A DNA stretch of 64,000 bases from Mortierella sp. BCC40632 (lineage: Eukaryota; Mortierellomycota; Mortierellomycetes; Mortierellales; Mortierellaceae). The notes beneath the pieces are model-generated. The model was given only the letters and a program-made list of their open reading frames with translations, did no database searches and was not told where the DNA came from. The stretch lies in NCBI GenBank assembly GCA_011634665.1, contig WAEK01000001.1, forward strand, positions 2,664,001 through 2,728,000. Reading direction: 5' to 3'. Shown piece after piece: positions 35,539 to 47,792 of this stretch. Position 1 is the first letter of the stretch. Each line of letters opens with the position of its first letter. Position numbers and translations under genes: made by a program.

Positions 35539-36579
35539 AGTGTTCCTTGGATGGAGAATACAAAGGGACAAATGGGCTTAATGCAAACAGCTGACGCGGT
35601 TGCATTGCATTGCATGCATATTCTTTTTCCCGCAAAGTCGCCCTTCTCGCCACACACACCAACTCCTATTCTCATGTCTCGTCTCGCACTGAGGTTGCTT
35701 TTAGATGATCGTCGATAGAGACTATTGACAACTATAGGCTCATTCTCGTTCTTTCTCCTCACCCTTCCAGGGACTGTATCTGCAATCACGCAGCCACGTC
35801 TGTAACCACACACCCAAGTCTATTGGATGGTACGGGTGGTGGGAGATAGGGTGGGGATGAGGAGAAGGGGTTTTTGTTTGCGCTGGGGCACGCTCCCCCT
35901 CGAGCGCCTCCTTTCTGTTCAGAGCCAGGGTCAAAAGATTGGCTGGTCTGCGAGGATGACATCGACTAATGTGTCCAATAAACTCAAAGGGGAGGGAGCC
36001 ATGCCCCAAATGAACGAGACCACACGTAACACCCACTACGCCATAGTGTAGCAATGCATTCCACACATTCACACACACACAGCCTTACTCGACACGGGCC
36101 CTGTTTGTTGTCTCTCTCTCTCTCTCTCTCTCTCTCAACCTTGCGATCGTCTCCACATCTCTCTTAGTTCCACAGGACCAAAGAGACCAAACGAAAATCC
36201 CGAAAAAAAAAGCAATTCAGGGCAGAGTAAGCAGGGCAGGCAAGGTAGGGCAGGACCAGGCAACATACCAGGGCTGTTATGATAGCGGGCTGCTTTGTGG
36301 GGCAACAGGTGGTCCTCCTTGTCGGACAGGGCAACCTCCGACTGCAGCTTGTCAACCTAGACGGGCAAGACAAAAAGATGCGTGAGTGACCCCTCTTCGT
36401 GGCGGCAGCGGACATGGTCAAGGAGTCCCTTTGTGACATGAATAAGGCAAGTCTCCCACGCTAAAGCCATGGGTGGTGCCTGCGTCAGGCCGGATCTCTA
36501 CCTTGTCAGAGAGTTGCTTCTGGTTGGCCTGGAGGTCAACGAGCGTGGCAAGGATCTGAGAAAGCACGGCTTCGGACAT
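33183..36579 (-). CDS. URC1: URC1, GTP cyclohydrolase II-like protein of uracil catabolism
   Basis: Nine minus-strand exons (36579..36502, 36356..36269, 35133..35032, 34932..34821, 34729..34651, 34553..34189, 34085..33814, 33706..33498, 33377..33183) join in phase to give 499 residues. An N-terminal helix (MSEAVLSQILATLVDLQANQ) is followed by the GTP-cyclohydrolase N-terminal domain (GQKGVKPSKMNWGAADPQT, NAIGAYGGSYSIYRSLAVAMG) and a GTP cyclohydrolase II domain. Its three zinc Cys are visible in ECNGSDVFGSDICTC with RibA spacing, as is the FRKEGRALG motif corresponding to RibA RQEGRG. This arrangement is that of fungal URC1, needed with URC4 for the pyrimidine-degrading URC pathway. Intron 2 is 1135 bp, far longer than the others. 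The last intron uses an AAG acceptor. URC4 is not in the window. Confidence 0.9.
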
Positions 36580-38232
36580 TGCTTGGCTTGGCTTGGCTTG
36601 ACTTGGTTTGGTCTGGCTTGACTTGATGTTTGGCTCGGGCCTGAAAGAGGAGAGTCTTGTCGCGGGTAGACAGCAGGAGGGTTCTTGGAGGCTTGCTTGG
36701 TTCTCGGACTGGACAGAGAAGCACGGCGGCGGGTGTGTGAACAACGAGATGAGCAGGAGAGTGTGTGAGAGTGTGTGGGCACGCTGGAATGGGGCAAGGT
36801 CGCAGAAGGGAAAAGGGAAAAAGGAAAAAGGAAAAGGGAAAAAGGGAAAAAGAAGAAGAAGAAGAAGAAGAAGAAGAAGAAGAAGAAGAAGAAGAAGAAG
36901 AGAAGAGAAGAGAGAGAAAAGCGAAAAAGCTGGCCGCGACCGAGGCTTTTATACTTGCAAAAAAGAAGTGATGGGAGGATGGGAGGTAGTCTGCGCCTCT
37001 GCTCGCTCTGTCCGCCTTGTGGACGCCCTTGCCTCTTTTCGGCCCAGCCTTTTTCTTTCTTTCTCTCTCTCTCTCTCTCTCTCTCTTCTTTCTTTTGTCA
37101 CGCCTCGCACAAAGGAGTCCGAGGCTCGCTTAGTGGACGCGAGTAAGGTGACCGTGGACCGGACCACGGGACTGCGCTTTTTTTTTTCTCTCTCTCTCTC
37201 TTCTCTCTCTCTTTCTCTCGCGCTCTCTCTCTCTTTTCTCTTTTTCTCTTTTCATCTCTTTCTGGGTCTCCTGTGCACTCGCCCCATCTCTCTTTTTCTC
37301 TTTTTTTTTCTCTCTCTGTCTGATTATTATTTAATTCTTCTCTTCTGGAGTCTGCTTTTCCCCTTGTTCATTCTCATCCTATGATACTATGGGCGCAGGG
37401 AGTCTCCGCCGCCTTGACTCCGTGAAAGCCCAGAGAGAGAGAGAGAGAGACCTCTCTGGAAACGTTCGATCCATTTTTGTCCATCTCTGTCTGCACCTTT
37501 GACCCGACCGAAAGGGCAAGCTCATTCCCGTCTCTCTCACGCTCGCGCTCTCTTGACCCATCCTTCATGCGCCTTTCTACCTGCCTAGCAAAGGGCTCTG
37601 GGAAAGTCAGGTCATATGGTGCTTTTTGGACCTGGTCGCAGCCAGGATCCCGAGAATGAGCCGGGCTTTACTATTTTGCCTGAACAAAAGTTTGGAAGAA
37701 ACACTCTGATGGTATGTCTTTCTGCACCAGAGTCGTATCCAACGGGGTTCCGGTCATCTGGTGTCGATGATTTGGATTAGGTACGAACATGTCCAAGAAC
37801 ACGTCGTGGTCAGCTTTTGTTTTTATATCTCCTGCCCTGACCTAGTTTTATTAGAACTCCTCTGGTGTGGCTGTTTGTAGGGGGAGGGAAGGAGGAAAGG
37901 GCGGTGGTGGTGGTAGTGGGGAGGCAACCAGGGGGAGGGGGGCGGTCAAAAGAGAAGAAGCGCCATGCATGGCATCTCTGGCAGTTAGCATGTACGTAGC
38001 ATGGTACGGGAGCGGTGAAAGAGATACAGACCCGCATCATGCATTTTGCCGCTCGGGGATGGCGCGACAAACCTGTGGGCACGGTGGTCTTGCATAGCTC
38101 CTCAGCCCAGCCGAGTCTACAGCGGGCCCTGACTGTTCTCTTCAAGGGATCGCGGACGGGGTCCAGAAGGACAATGAACAAGCATGATGACCAGATAGCT
38201 CGAGCAACAACATCATTGTCAGTAGACTGAAC

Positions 38233-38277
<45 letters not shown>

Positions 38278-38695
38278 GAAGTGAGAATGCAAGAGAAAAA
38301 AAAAAAAAAAAAAAAAAAAAAAGAGAGTGTGTATGTGTGTGTTGCGTGGATGTGAGACGCCCATCAGGCGGCAGCCAGCCGTGCAGGAGCACCCTCGCCT
38401 TGCCTTGCCCAGTCCAGTCCAGTCCAGTCCGTCGTTTCCCCTCCGTGTGCCCCTTTGCAGCTGGCTCACTCGCTCGGCGGGGCAGCGGCCCTTTTCGTCA
38501 GCTGCATCTATCCATTCTAAATCCCATCCCATCGTTCTGCCCCACATTCACGCACTCATTGCCATCGCCATCCCTCTCACCCATCGCTCTTGCACCCACC
38601 TACTCTCCACCTCCCCCTTCTCTTCCTCTCACTCGCTCGCACTTTCTAACTCTCCTCATCCTACCTCCGCTTTCGCCTCTCATCCGCCGCTCGTC
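36580..38695. other. 2.1-kb divergent promoter region between URC1 and septin
   Basis: This holds the URC1 upstream region, with a short GGCTT repeat at 36581-36603, an (AAG)n run (36852-36900) and (CT)n tracts (37060-37090, 37185-37260). A G/C-rich middle (37860-38220) and a (GA)n tract (38240-38270) follow, then the C/T-rich leader of the septin gene. Long frames here are all repeat-derived. No gene was recognised. Confidence 0.5.
36852..36901. repeat. (AAG)n trinucleotide repeat
   Basis: About 16 uninterrupted AAG units upstream of URC1, flanked by purine-rich AAAGGG repeats. Confidence 0.9.
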
Positions 38696-40125
38696 ATGCC
38701 ACTTGTACGTATCTTATCTCCACTTGAACCATCACTCTCACTCACTCACTCTCCCTCCCATTCTCCCGCTCTCTCTTCCAGTGAAGCTTGTCGTGTTCCA
38801 CCCATTCTCATTCACCCATGTCATGGACATGCTTTAGCCTGGGTGCATGCAGCGAGACTTGTCCGAGCCCGATTTGTTCCTGCGCATGTGCTCTCGCTTG
38901 AGTCTGATCCCATTTTGCATTCCTTTTCTTCTCTCCCCTGATCCTCGGCATCAAATATGTGTTCGCTAATCAATTAACCTATTCGGATCTGCTCACAGGA
39001 ATTCGCACATCAACACAAGTAAACACCATCTACATAGATTTAGAGAAAGCCTGTCTGCGAGAGAAAGAGAAAGAAGGAAAGAGAGAGGAAAAAAAAAAAA
39101 GTGTGTAGAGGAGTGTACAAACACACAGGCCCTGCTTCCATAGATTGTTAGAATAGAGTCGCGCCATGTCCTGTTCGACGCGCCTTGTTCCCTCTCCACC
39201 CCTGTCCTGTACGCCCTGTCTTTGTGTTTTCTCTCTCCAACAGTGCATTCGCTGTAGTCTCTAACCGACCTAAATGCATTTGTCCTCTTCCTATTCGCTT
39301 ATGATCGCCTTGTCACACCCAATCATCACTCAGTGGCCAGTTCCCCGACCCTGGACCTTGGAAGCATGCCCAACCTCGACCCCTGGAGCTCTCCGGTCCT
39401 CTTGGTCTTGATGCCCTGCCTAGCCAGCACTCTTCCAAAGTCAAGCGCTCGACCTTCGCGCTCAACCTGATGGTAGTTGGTAAGCATGCTCTAGCAAAGA
39501 ATGCCGCGTCTCAACACCGCCCTGTCTCCTGCCGATGCCCCATTCAGGGCCCCATTCTCCCCCTCCTATTCCTCTCTCCCTTTCTTCTTTCTTCTTTCTT
39601 CTGACTCTATCCTGCTTCGGTTTTACCTTTGCTCTTGTCCCTGGACTTGTTAGGTGAGAGCGGGCTCGGAAAGACAACGTTCATGAACACTCTCTTCAAC
39701 ACAGACCTCAAGGAAGAAATCCTACCCAGGAACACAAAGTCAACCCAGACAGTCTCCATCGAGCCTTCCTACTATGGTAAATATTTTGATTGCTCTGCTA
39801 CTGCTTTGACTTGCTCGAATCGCTGAAAATTGAGTGAGATCAGGATTTGACTGACCGGTGAATCATGATTGCCCTTATCTCTTCTATCTTTTAGAATTGG
39901 CCGAAGGTAGCGTTACATTGAACCTTTGTGTTGTCGACACTCCAGGCTTTGGTGACGAATTGAATCGCGAGCACAAGTAGGTGTCTACGTCGTTTCTCTT
40001 TTTTTTTTTTTTTTTTTTTGTCATCCTGCCCTGGAAGGTGATGATGCTTTCAACGAGCAAAAGGAAACTCTTTCAGGATACGATAGACTCCGACATCAAG
40101 GGCGTAACAGAGAACTAAGAAAAAA

Positions 40126-40162
<37 letters not shown>

Positions 40163-40619
40163 AAAGCTGGGGCGTCAACTCCCTTCTGTCTCCGTCTCCT
40201 GTGCAAAAAAGAAAGTCATAGGTCATCCTTTTCTCACCTTTTTTTTTTTTTTCCTTCTCTTTCTCCTTGACTCCCTGAATGCCGGCACTGGTTGTTCTAG
40301 CCTTGCACCGATCATCAAGTACATTAACCAACAGTATGAAGAGTACATGACAGCGGAGCGCCATAAAGGATTCCGTTCGCGCATCCCTGATACGCGTATT
40401 CATGCGCTATTATACTTTATTGGGCCAAATGGCCATGGGTAAGGCTTGCTGAACATGCCAAGTCTCTGTTTGTTGCCTTTTTTTTTTTTTTTTTTTTTGA
40501 GAAAGTCACTTTTGTTCTCTGTGCAGGATGACAAAAAGACAAGCTGCACCGTAGAGGAGGAAGGTCGAGTTTCTTGGAAGAGTCTGTAATGTGTTCTCAG
40601 TTCCTAAAAGTCATTGTTT

Positions 40620-40654
<35 letters not shown>

Positions 40655-41834
40655 TGTTCTCAGTCTTAAGGAGCATGATGCTATGGCGCTTAGTACTCTG
40701 TCCCAGATTGTGAATGTGATCCCCATTGTTGCCAAAGCAGATACCATGACCTCGGATGAAAAGAAGGCCTTCAAGAACATTTTGTTGCAGGATTTTGAGG
40801 ACCATGGTATCAAGACCTTCCCATCATCTTATCCTGGTGAGGTGGATGGTGCTGAGGAACTTTTGGTAAGGAGGATCAATTGCTACTTTCTAGAAAGGAG
40901 AGCCAAAAAAAAAAAAAAAAAAAAAAAAAAAGTTAAAAACTAATTCGATTATCGCGTTCGCTCTGGTGCCTGGATACTCTAGCAACACGTTCCGTTTTGT
41001 GTCATTGGAAGCGATACTGTGTCTATGATTGAAAATCGGCCAACTCGCTGCCGAACATACCGCTGGGGCGTTGTTGAAGGTATTTTACTCATCGATGGAG
41101 GAATATGATTCTTGGGTGTGTGCGCTGAGTGCGTTTGTGTATTTGTGCGTGCGTGCGTGTGTGTGTGTATATGTGTGTATGTGTGTGTTTATTTATGTAT
41201 GGCGTGTACAACTGGGGATCAAGGTCTTCTAGTTACTCGTTCATATACCCGACTTTTGTCCGTGATACTGTTGGTTCATCTCCCCTGACCTTATTTTTTT
41301 TCTTTTTCTTCTTGTTTCTTCTCTCAATTCCCACTAGTGGAGAACACAGATCATTCCGATTTTGTGTATCTACGAGAGCTATTGATGTCGACTTGTCTTC
41401 ATGATTTGGTCGAGAGCACTCATCGGATCCATTATCACCAGCACCGTGCACAGGCACTTCGACCTTCGAACCGACCTCCATCGATCATGGAGTGCGATGA
41501 CACATACGAGGCCCAGATCGAAGGCACTCAGCAACAGACTAAACTAGACATGGAACGCAAGGAGGAAACGATCCGCCAGACATTTGTCCAGACTGTCCAT
41601 AAGAAAGAGGTGGAGCTCAAGACACGAGAGGAGAACCTGAATGCCAAGAAGGCCCAGATGGCCGCGGAGCTGGATCTAGTTCGACAGCAGATCGAGGCCA
41701 ACAAGAAAGAGTTGGAGGAGATGGTTGCTAGTATGCAGATTGCCCAAGGTGGGACCTCTCACTCAGGTTCGGGCTCGACTTCGAGAAGTGGAACGTTGTC
41801 CAAGACCCCTAGCAAGTTCTTCAAGGCCAAGTAA
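38696..41834 (+). CDS. Septin GTPase
   Basis: Eight exons (38696..38704, 39341..39479, 39654..39776, 39895..39976, 40301..40438, 40664..40865, 40983..41079, 41338..41834) join in phase to give 428 residues. The septin GTPase core shows the P-loop GESGLGKTT, switch DTPGFGDE, the G4 motif AKAD and the septin unique region ending RCRTYRWGVVE joined to NTDHSDFVYLRELL. A polybasic stretch (SKVKRST) precedes the P-loop. The C-terminal 90 residues form a charged coiled coil (KKEVELKTREENLNAKKAQM...), followed by a Ser/Gly tail. Septins assemble into membrane-bound filaments at septa and branch sites. The first exon (ATG-CCA-CTT before GTACGT) is inferred because it is the only upstream start giving the right phase; it is the weakest part of the model. 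Confidence 0.88.
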
Positions 41835-42124
41835 TAATGACGGAAAGAACCAAAGCCTTGATAGTTGGAGTGAAATAGTGTTTCTTTTTTTTCTTTTCAT
41901 CTTTTATTCGTTCGATTCCGCGGCGGCATTTCTTTCTATTCGAGCCACCTAATAGTTTTACATCCCTACTAATACAATACTCCAAAAAAAAAAAAAAAAA
42001 AAAAAAAAAGTAGAGAGGGAGAGGAAGAGAAAAAGAGAGAAGGAAAAATTTGGTCCGGTTATTTTGTGTGTGGATTGCCCAAGTGAAGGGGAAAGAAAGT
42101 GTGCAGAGAGAGACTGTGTGTGTA

Positions 42125-42208
<84 letters not shown>

Positions 42209-42995
42209 GAATGGTCCGGGCGCCAAGCAGCTTTTGTTTTCTTGGGAACCAAAAGGGCGCATTCCTTTGTGAGTGCTTGAGCCCGGATCAGTTCCGGAGA
42301 ATGACACGGCCTGCTCTCGAGGGACTTTGGTCTTGTTACCTTGAGTTTGGAAGGCAAGAGGAAGAGAGAAAGAGAGAAAGAAAGAGAAAGAAAGAGAGAG
42401 AGAGAGGCAGAGGCAGAGACGCCATCGATGGGCTTTTTTGTAGGTGTGATAGGTTCACAACCAAAGAGTTGGATTTCTCGAAGGAACGTCGTCGCGACAC
42501 GAGATGGAGAGATGGAGAGAGAGAGAGAGAGAGAGAGTGAGAGTGACAGAGAGAAAAGAGAGAGAGGGGAGAGAGCATCTGCAGGGCGACATCATCTGGG
42601 GGGAGAGGGGGAGGAGGAGGGGGACACAGGCACAGGACAGACAGGCAGAACAGCACACAGGGTCAAACTCACTCTCACTCTCACTCTGCCCAAAAGTCGG
42701 TCATTCATTCATTTTTATTCTCACTCTTCTTTTGGTCATTGACTCGAAGCATTCTTTCTTTCTTTCTTTCTTTCTCTTTCTTTTCATCCATCCACTCTTC
42801 ACCAAACCACCATCCTATTTACTTACTTACTTACCTTTAAACCACCCACCCACCCACCCACCTACCTACCTACCTACCTACCTACCTACTCACTTACCTA
42901 CCACCACCTCTATACATTCCCCTTCTCGACATTTTTTCGTCTTTGCCATCACCTCGATACCTAGCAACGGACCTCTCTCCTCCTTCTCCTCCGCC
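41835..42995. other. Spacer between septin and ARL8 with large simple repeats
   Basis: An A-run (41983-42008), a 79-nt (GA)n tract (42128-42206), further purine-rich repeats (42355-42580) and, just upstream of ARL8, tetranucleotide arrays of (ACCC)n and (ACCT)n at about 42840-42898 that probably lie in the ARL8 leader. No gene was recognised. Confidence 0.6.
42128..42206. repeat. (GA)n microsatellite, 79 nt
   Basis: An uninterrupted GA dinucleotide tract of about 39 units, the longest dinucleotide repeat in the window. Confidence 0.95.
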
Positions 42996-43411
42996 ATGGC
43001 GTCTTTTATTCAGTCCATACTCGACTGGCTCCGGAGTCTCTTCTTCAAGGTGAGGTTCAATCTGGGCTTTACATTTCTTTGTTCTCCCTGTCTCGACACT
43101 GCTCATTCATTCTCTGTTGCACACCTAAAACTCTTTTAGACCGAAATGGAGCTGACCCTAGTCGGACTACAGAACAGCGGCAAGACCACCCTTGTCAATG
43201 TCATTGCAGTAAGGAAATGACTCACGGCACATACACACATTCACTCAGCCCACACCCATACACACACACACACACACGCGCGTGTGCGCTAGAGCTACTC
43301 CATTTCTCGTTCATTCCTAATGTCCTTCTCCAAATGGGAGTACAGTCAACAAACGTCAAGGGTCTCAGGAACCAGACAGAGTCACTGTTCTTCTCAAAGA
43401 CACACACTCCT

Positions 43412-43462
<51 letters not shown>

Positions 43463-43845
43463 CCATATCGCCACAGCCCATGCCGGGGGAAAGAAAGAAA
43501 AATAGCCACAGCAAAGGCACGAGTTGGATCTAGGGTTAACAAGAAGAGTGCCCCGATCGCCTTTTCTTTCTTTCTTTCTTTCCATGCAGTCATCTGCGGG
43601 GGGTAGGGGTTAGGGCAGGGGAGGAGGGGAGGGGGAGGGGCAGGGGAAGAAAGGAAAAAAGAGAGGAAGCAATATTCATGCTGAGAATCCGAATCATGCC
43701 AAAAGTTTTGGTCTGTGGGCGAACAATGGCATGACCTTGGACAAGGTCTTTGGGGCTCAACGATCCTAAAAAAAAAATAAATAGAAGAAAAAGGAAAGTG
43801 AGAGAAAGAAAGAGAGAGAAGAGACGGCATGAAAGACGACAGGAC

Positions 43846-43902
<57 letters not shown>

Positions 43903-44205
43903 CGGAGAAAGAGTTTGCGCGCCATTGTCGTACGCGCGTGACACGGTTCGGCTTCTCTCAACCCCTATTTTCCCTATCCATGACCAAAAGGCCTCTACTT
44001 TCTGAACACTTGCATCATGTCCTACATTGCTTTTCTCTCTCTCTCTCTCTCTCTTTTCTTTTCTATTTCTCTTACTCAGAGAGGAAACGTCGACGTGTTA
44101 TGCACACGAAATATATTGTGAATGATTTTTTATTGGGGATGGTCGTTCTAAAAGTGGTGGGCAAGGGGAGAGAAAGAGAGAAGGAAGGGGTGGGGAGTGA
44201 CACAC

Positions 44206-44239
<34 letters not shown>

Positions 44240-45214
44240 CAGGACTGAGATAATGTCCTGTCGTCCAACGCCGTGCCTGGTTTTCACAACTGACCGAACC
44301 TTCTTCCCTTCTCTCTCTCTTTCTCTCCTTCTGATTCTCTAGTCAGGGGCCTTCCAGGAGGACATGATCCCAACTGTAGGATTCAACATGCGCAAGGTCA
44401 CCAAGGGCAATGTGACGATGAAGCTCTGGGACATTGGCGGTCAACCAAGATTTAGAAGCATGTGGGAGCGATACTGTCGAGGCGTCAATGCTATTGTGTA
44501 GGTTCAAAGAAAGGCTGAAAGAAAACAAGAAGATGAGAGTTTAGAGTAGGGATGGAGTGGGTTGGGGGAAGGGGGAAGGGGCGAAGGAGGTGTGATCTAT
44601 TCAGGGCATACAAGAGAAGGGGACACGTAACAGAGATCCAGAAATACTCAAGGGCGAAGCAGAATGGGCAGAAAGAGAGAAGGAGGACACGCGCTCAAGC
44701 TGATGTTTTATTTTTTTTTCTTGGTCACCAGCTGACTTGTTCTCTACTTGGACATTGTGCCCATGACTTACTAACGAGACTACTATTACCTGCTATGATT
44801 AATAATATTATTTTCTGGATAGTTTTGTGATTGATGCTGCAGATCAAGACAAGCTGGATGCTGCTAGGACAGAGCTTCGAAACTTGCTGGATAAACCACA
44901 ACTAGCTGGCATTCCAGTACTAGTACTGGGAAATAAGAACGATCTTCCAGGAGCTCTAACAGTGGATCAGATCATCGATGTCATGTAAGTCGTCCTTTTG
45001 GAGGTTTGAGATTTGTGTGCGTCAGAGTCGAAAAAGAGGAAAGGTCATACTTAAAAAATGGAGTTGTATTCTTCTGTATCGCATGGGAACCTTTTATAGG
45101 AATCTGAAGCAGATTGCGAATCGAGAAGTGTCTTGTTACTCAATCTCGGCAAAGAACCATGTCAACATTGACATTACACTGCAATGGTTGATCAAGAAGG
45201 GCAAGGGAAAGTAA
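42996..45214 (+). CDS. ARL8: ARL8 small GTPase
   Basis: Five exons (42996..43049, 43140..43208, 44343..44497, 44823..44984, 45100..45214) join in phases 0, 0, 2 and 2 to give 184 residues. Motifs are the amphipathic N-terminal helix ([18 protein letters not shown]), the P-loop [17 protein letters not shown] (switch I), [20 protein letters not shown] (switch II region), NKND and SAKNHVNI. The absence of a Gly at position 2 and the hydrophobic helix match ARL8, which binds vacuole or lysosome membranes without myristoylation and drives their positioning and fusion. Intron 2 is 1134 bp and full of (CA)n, (GA)n and poly-A repeats, the longest intron beside that of URC1. Confidence 0.95.
43405..43460. 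repeat. (CA)n microsatellite in ARL8 intron 2
   Basis: About 28 CA units within the second intron. A (GA)n tract of about 49 nt follows at 43846-43894 in the same intron. Confidence 0.9.
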
Positions 45215-45310
45215 ACTTTCTTAAGGGAGAGCGAAGAACGAAGAACGAAGGACTTCAAAAAAAAAAAAAGAGAAAAAAAAGGGGTATATCTTTCCAGGTC
45301 TTTTAATCAA

Positions 45311-45316
45311 AATAAA
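45311..45316 (+). terminator. Possible polyadenylation hexamer of ARL8
   Basis: AATAAA about 97 nt after the ARL8 stop codon, in the 121-bp spacer between the convergent ARL8 and PH-FYVE genes. It is placed plausibly but unproven. Confidence 0.4.
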
Positions 45317-45335
45317 ACTCGAGATCACGCTTTCA

Positions 45336-47744
45336 TCAGGCTGCAAGTGCCCTCTTGAGCTGCTCGTCTTGCTCCGCCAAGAGTTCTTCTATCGACTTTT
45401 CTTCCTCTTCCTCTCCCTCCTCTGCAACTCCATGTTGATTCGATAGAGAAAGATGTCCACCAATGCCTCGTTCACTCTGGAGTAGTTCCTTTGGAATCCC
45501 TCGGAGGACACGTGTCTTTCCAGCGGCTGTGCCCCTGCCACCCCCTGCACTGTTGAAACGGCTACGATCACCAACGCTTCCAAACATCAAAGGGGCATTC
45601 TGGATTAACAAATCCTCAACCTCAGATTCGAGCGTCATGATTTGCGTTCGGACCTCGTCTTCATCCACATCCGTTGGATCCAAGTCTTTGAGTCGGATGC
45701 TGCCTCTATTGGATTTCAAGGCCTTGGCAAGCCGAGGATCTTCTTCTTCTTCCTCCTCCTCCTCTTCCTCCTCCTCCTCTTCTTCGGCTTCATCTACATC
45801 CCTTTGGCTCTGAGTATGGTCCCGATCCTGCGTAGAGCCTGAGCAAATTGAAATGGACTCGGACGATTGAGATTCACCATCGTTGATGGAATGACTAGTT
45901 CCTAGGAAGCTTCCCCTCGCAGTATCGGTTGTCATCATGGCTGCAGCTGCAGCTCGTCTCTTGGCCGTATCTTCCTCATCCTCTTCCTCATCTTCTTCTC
46001 CAACACGTTCTACATCGATCCGATACATGGAAGCACGATGGTGTGGATAATGATGGCCTCCACTCGAGCGACTCTTGGGCGTCCATGAATAGAATTGAGA
46101 AATGGACGAAAGGCTTGAGAGTGAGGTAGTGGGCTGTGATGACATTTGACCATGCATCATTGCAAACGGTAAGGGTGCATGTGTTTGTGGGCTTTCGCGT
46201 GGCGGTCCATTCGGACCTGTGGCCGTCGTGGCATGCGGATGAAATGTATTTGCTCCAGTTGCACTCGGTTGCATCACGGTCGAATTCATCAACTTTCCGA
46301 GAACTCCTTGGAGTGGGAACGACATTGTAGCATGAGTCTGGGTCGGTGAGGGCGACGATGCGTCAGCTTGTGAGGTGACTGTCTCTGCCGCAGCATCTTG
46401 TTCGATACAGTCTAGACAGACTCGAATTGGCTTCCGACTTGATGTTGTCAGGGTTGAATGGTTCTCAGCAGAACCAAAGACAGACGAAGCCGCTTTAGGA
46501 GAGGTAGGGGATGAAGGGGATGTGGTATCGCCAGGACCAGTGTTATAGATAACAGCATCTTTCATTTGACAACACTTCCAACAGATAACTCGGCCACAGA
46601 GTCGACAATGATGCTTCCGTACTAGGACACCAAATTTGGTTAAGCAGCAAACCATGCAGATGCTGGCATCTTCGTCGCGGACCCATCCCGCCCCGTTTCG
46701 TAGGGTTGCTGTCATGTGGTTACCCTGACCACTGTTACCATAGGATGAGAGTAATGAGAACGTTGAAGAGGGCCGACTTGTAGCTGTGGAAGGGTTGGCA
46801 TGAATGGTATTTGCGCCGTTGATGTTTGTACCAACAAGCAGCGAAGGCAAACTTGCAGTAGAGGACGACCCATGAAGCGGAGAGGTTGTCCTGGCAATGG
46901 ACTCTCCTTCTCCAAGAGGGGCACCGCCTTCTGCTGACGACAAGGAAGCGGTAGTAGCTTCAGTAGCTGTACTGAAACGCTTTCCTTTTGAATTATCGTT
47001 ACCGCCACTACTATTGCCCTTGAGTGGCCAGATCGAATCAAAAACGGAACTTGACGATGTCCTGTCTCCTGCAACTTTGGAGGACCAAGTGCCTCCTGAG
47101 GAGGAGGCCATTGAGTGTCGGGGATACTGAGAATGAAGCTGTTGCTGTAATAGTTGCTGTTGCTGCAGATGATATGCTTGTGCACTGGCTGCGTTCGCGC
47201 CTTTCAGAGTCGCGTACGAATTTTCCTTGCTGTGGTCAGAGAACGAGGGGAAGGCCACTCCGTTCATAGCAAAGTTAAAGAAGCTACCCGCCATGGACTG
47301 AGGGCGGTTCATCTGATGCTGGAATTGGTAAATGTCAAATGCTCCGCCTCCTGGTGAAGAAACAGGCGAGGCTGAAATTGTTCCTCCAGACCCTGGTACA
47401 CCTGATCCATTCACACCACCGTTGCCAAGGACAAGGCCGTTTGGTGCTTTGATGCTTCCAAGGTTGAGGCCACCTGGAATAGCCCACGTTTTGAGAAAAG
47501 AAGTGTCGAACGAGAAAGCCGAGTGCCGCTTGAATTTTTTCAGATCAGCAAGGTATTTGGATTGGAATAGCAGGTGTTGTTTGTGTGCCAATGTCGTATC
47601 GTTTAATAGCTTGAGGAACGAGTCTCGAATTTGGTTTGATTCGAAGAGGAGTTCCATGGCCACATTGGGTGCTGTGATCTTGACCTTTGGTTGCTCTATA
47701 GAAGAAAAGGAAGGAGGAGCCGGCGGTCAAAATGAGCACCTATT

Positions 47745-47792
<48 letters not shown>

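Noticed and set aside
36608..37384. 258-codon plus-strand frame upstream of URC1
   Set aside because: Made mostly of (AAG)n and (CT)n repeats; the frame is a repeat artefact and overlaps the URC1 promoter.
37810..38547. 245-codon minus-strand frame in the URC1-septin spacer
   Set aside because: Contains poly-Phe from an A-run and (CT)n-derived Ser-Leu repeats; no family resemblance and no credible splice model.
41129..41232. (GT)n-rich segment considered as an exon of the septin
   Set aside because: It lies inside the intron 41080-41337; flanking exons join directly in phase and match septin sequence without it.
42504..43139. 211-codon plus-strand frame overlapping the ARL8 start
   Set aside because: Built from (GA)n and tetranucleotide repeats and out of frame with ARL8.
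43222..43944. 240-codon minus-strand frame opposite ARL8 intron 2
   Set aside because: Consists of Ser-Leu and Cys-Val repeats produced by (GA)n and (CA)n microsatellites.
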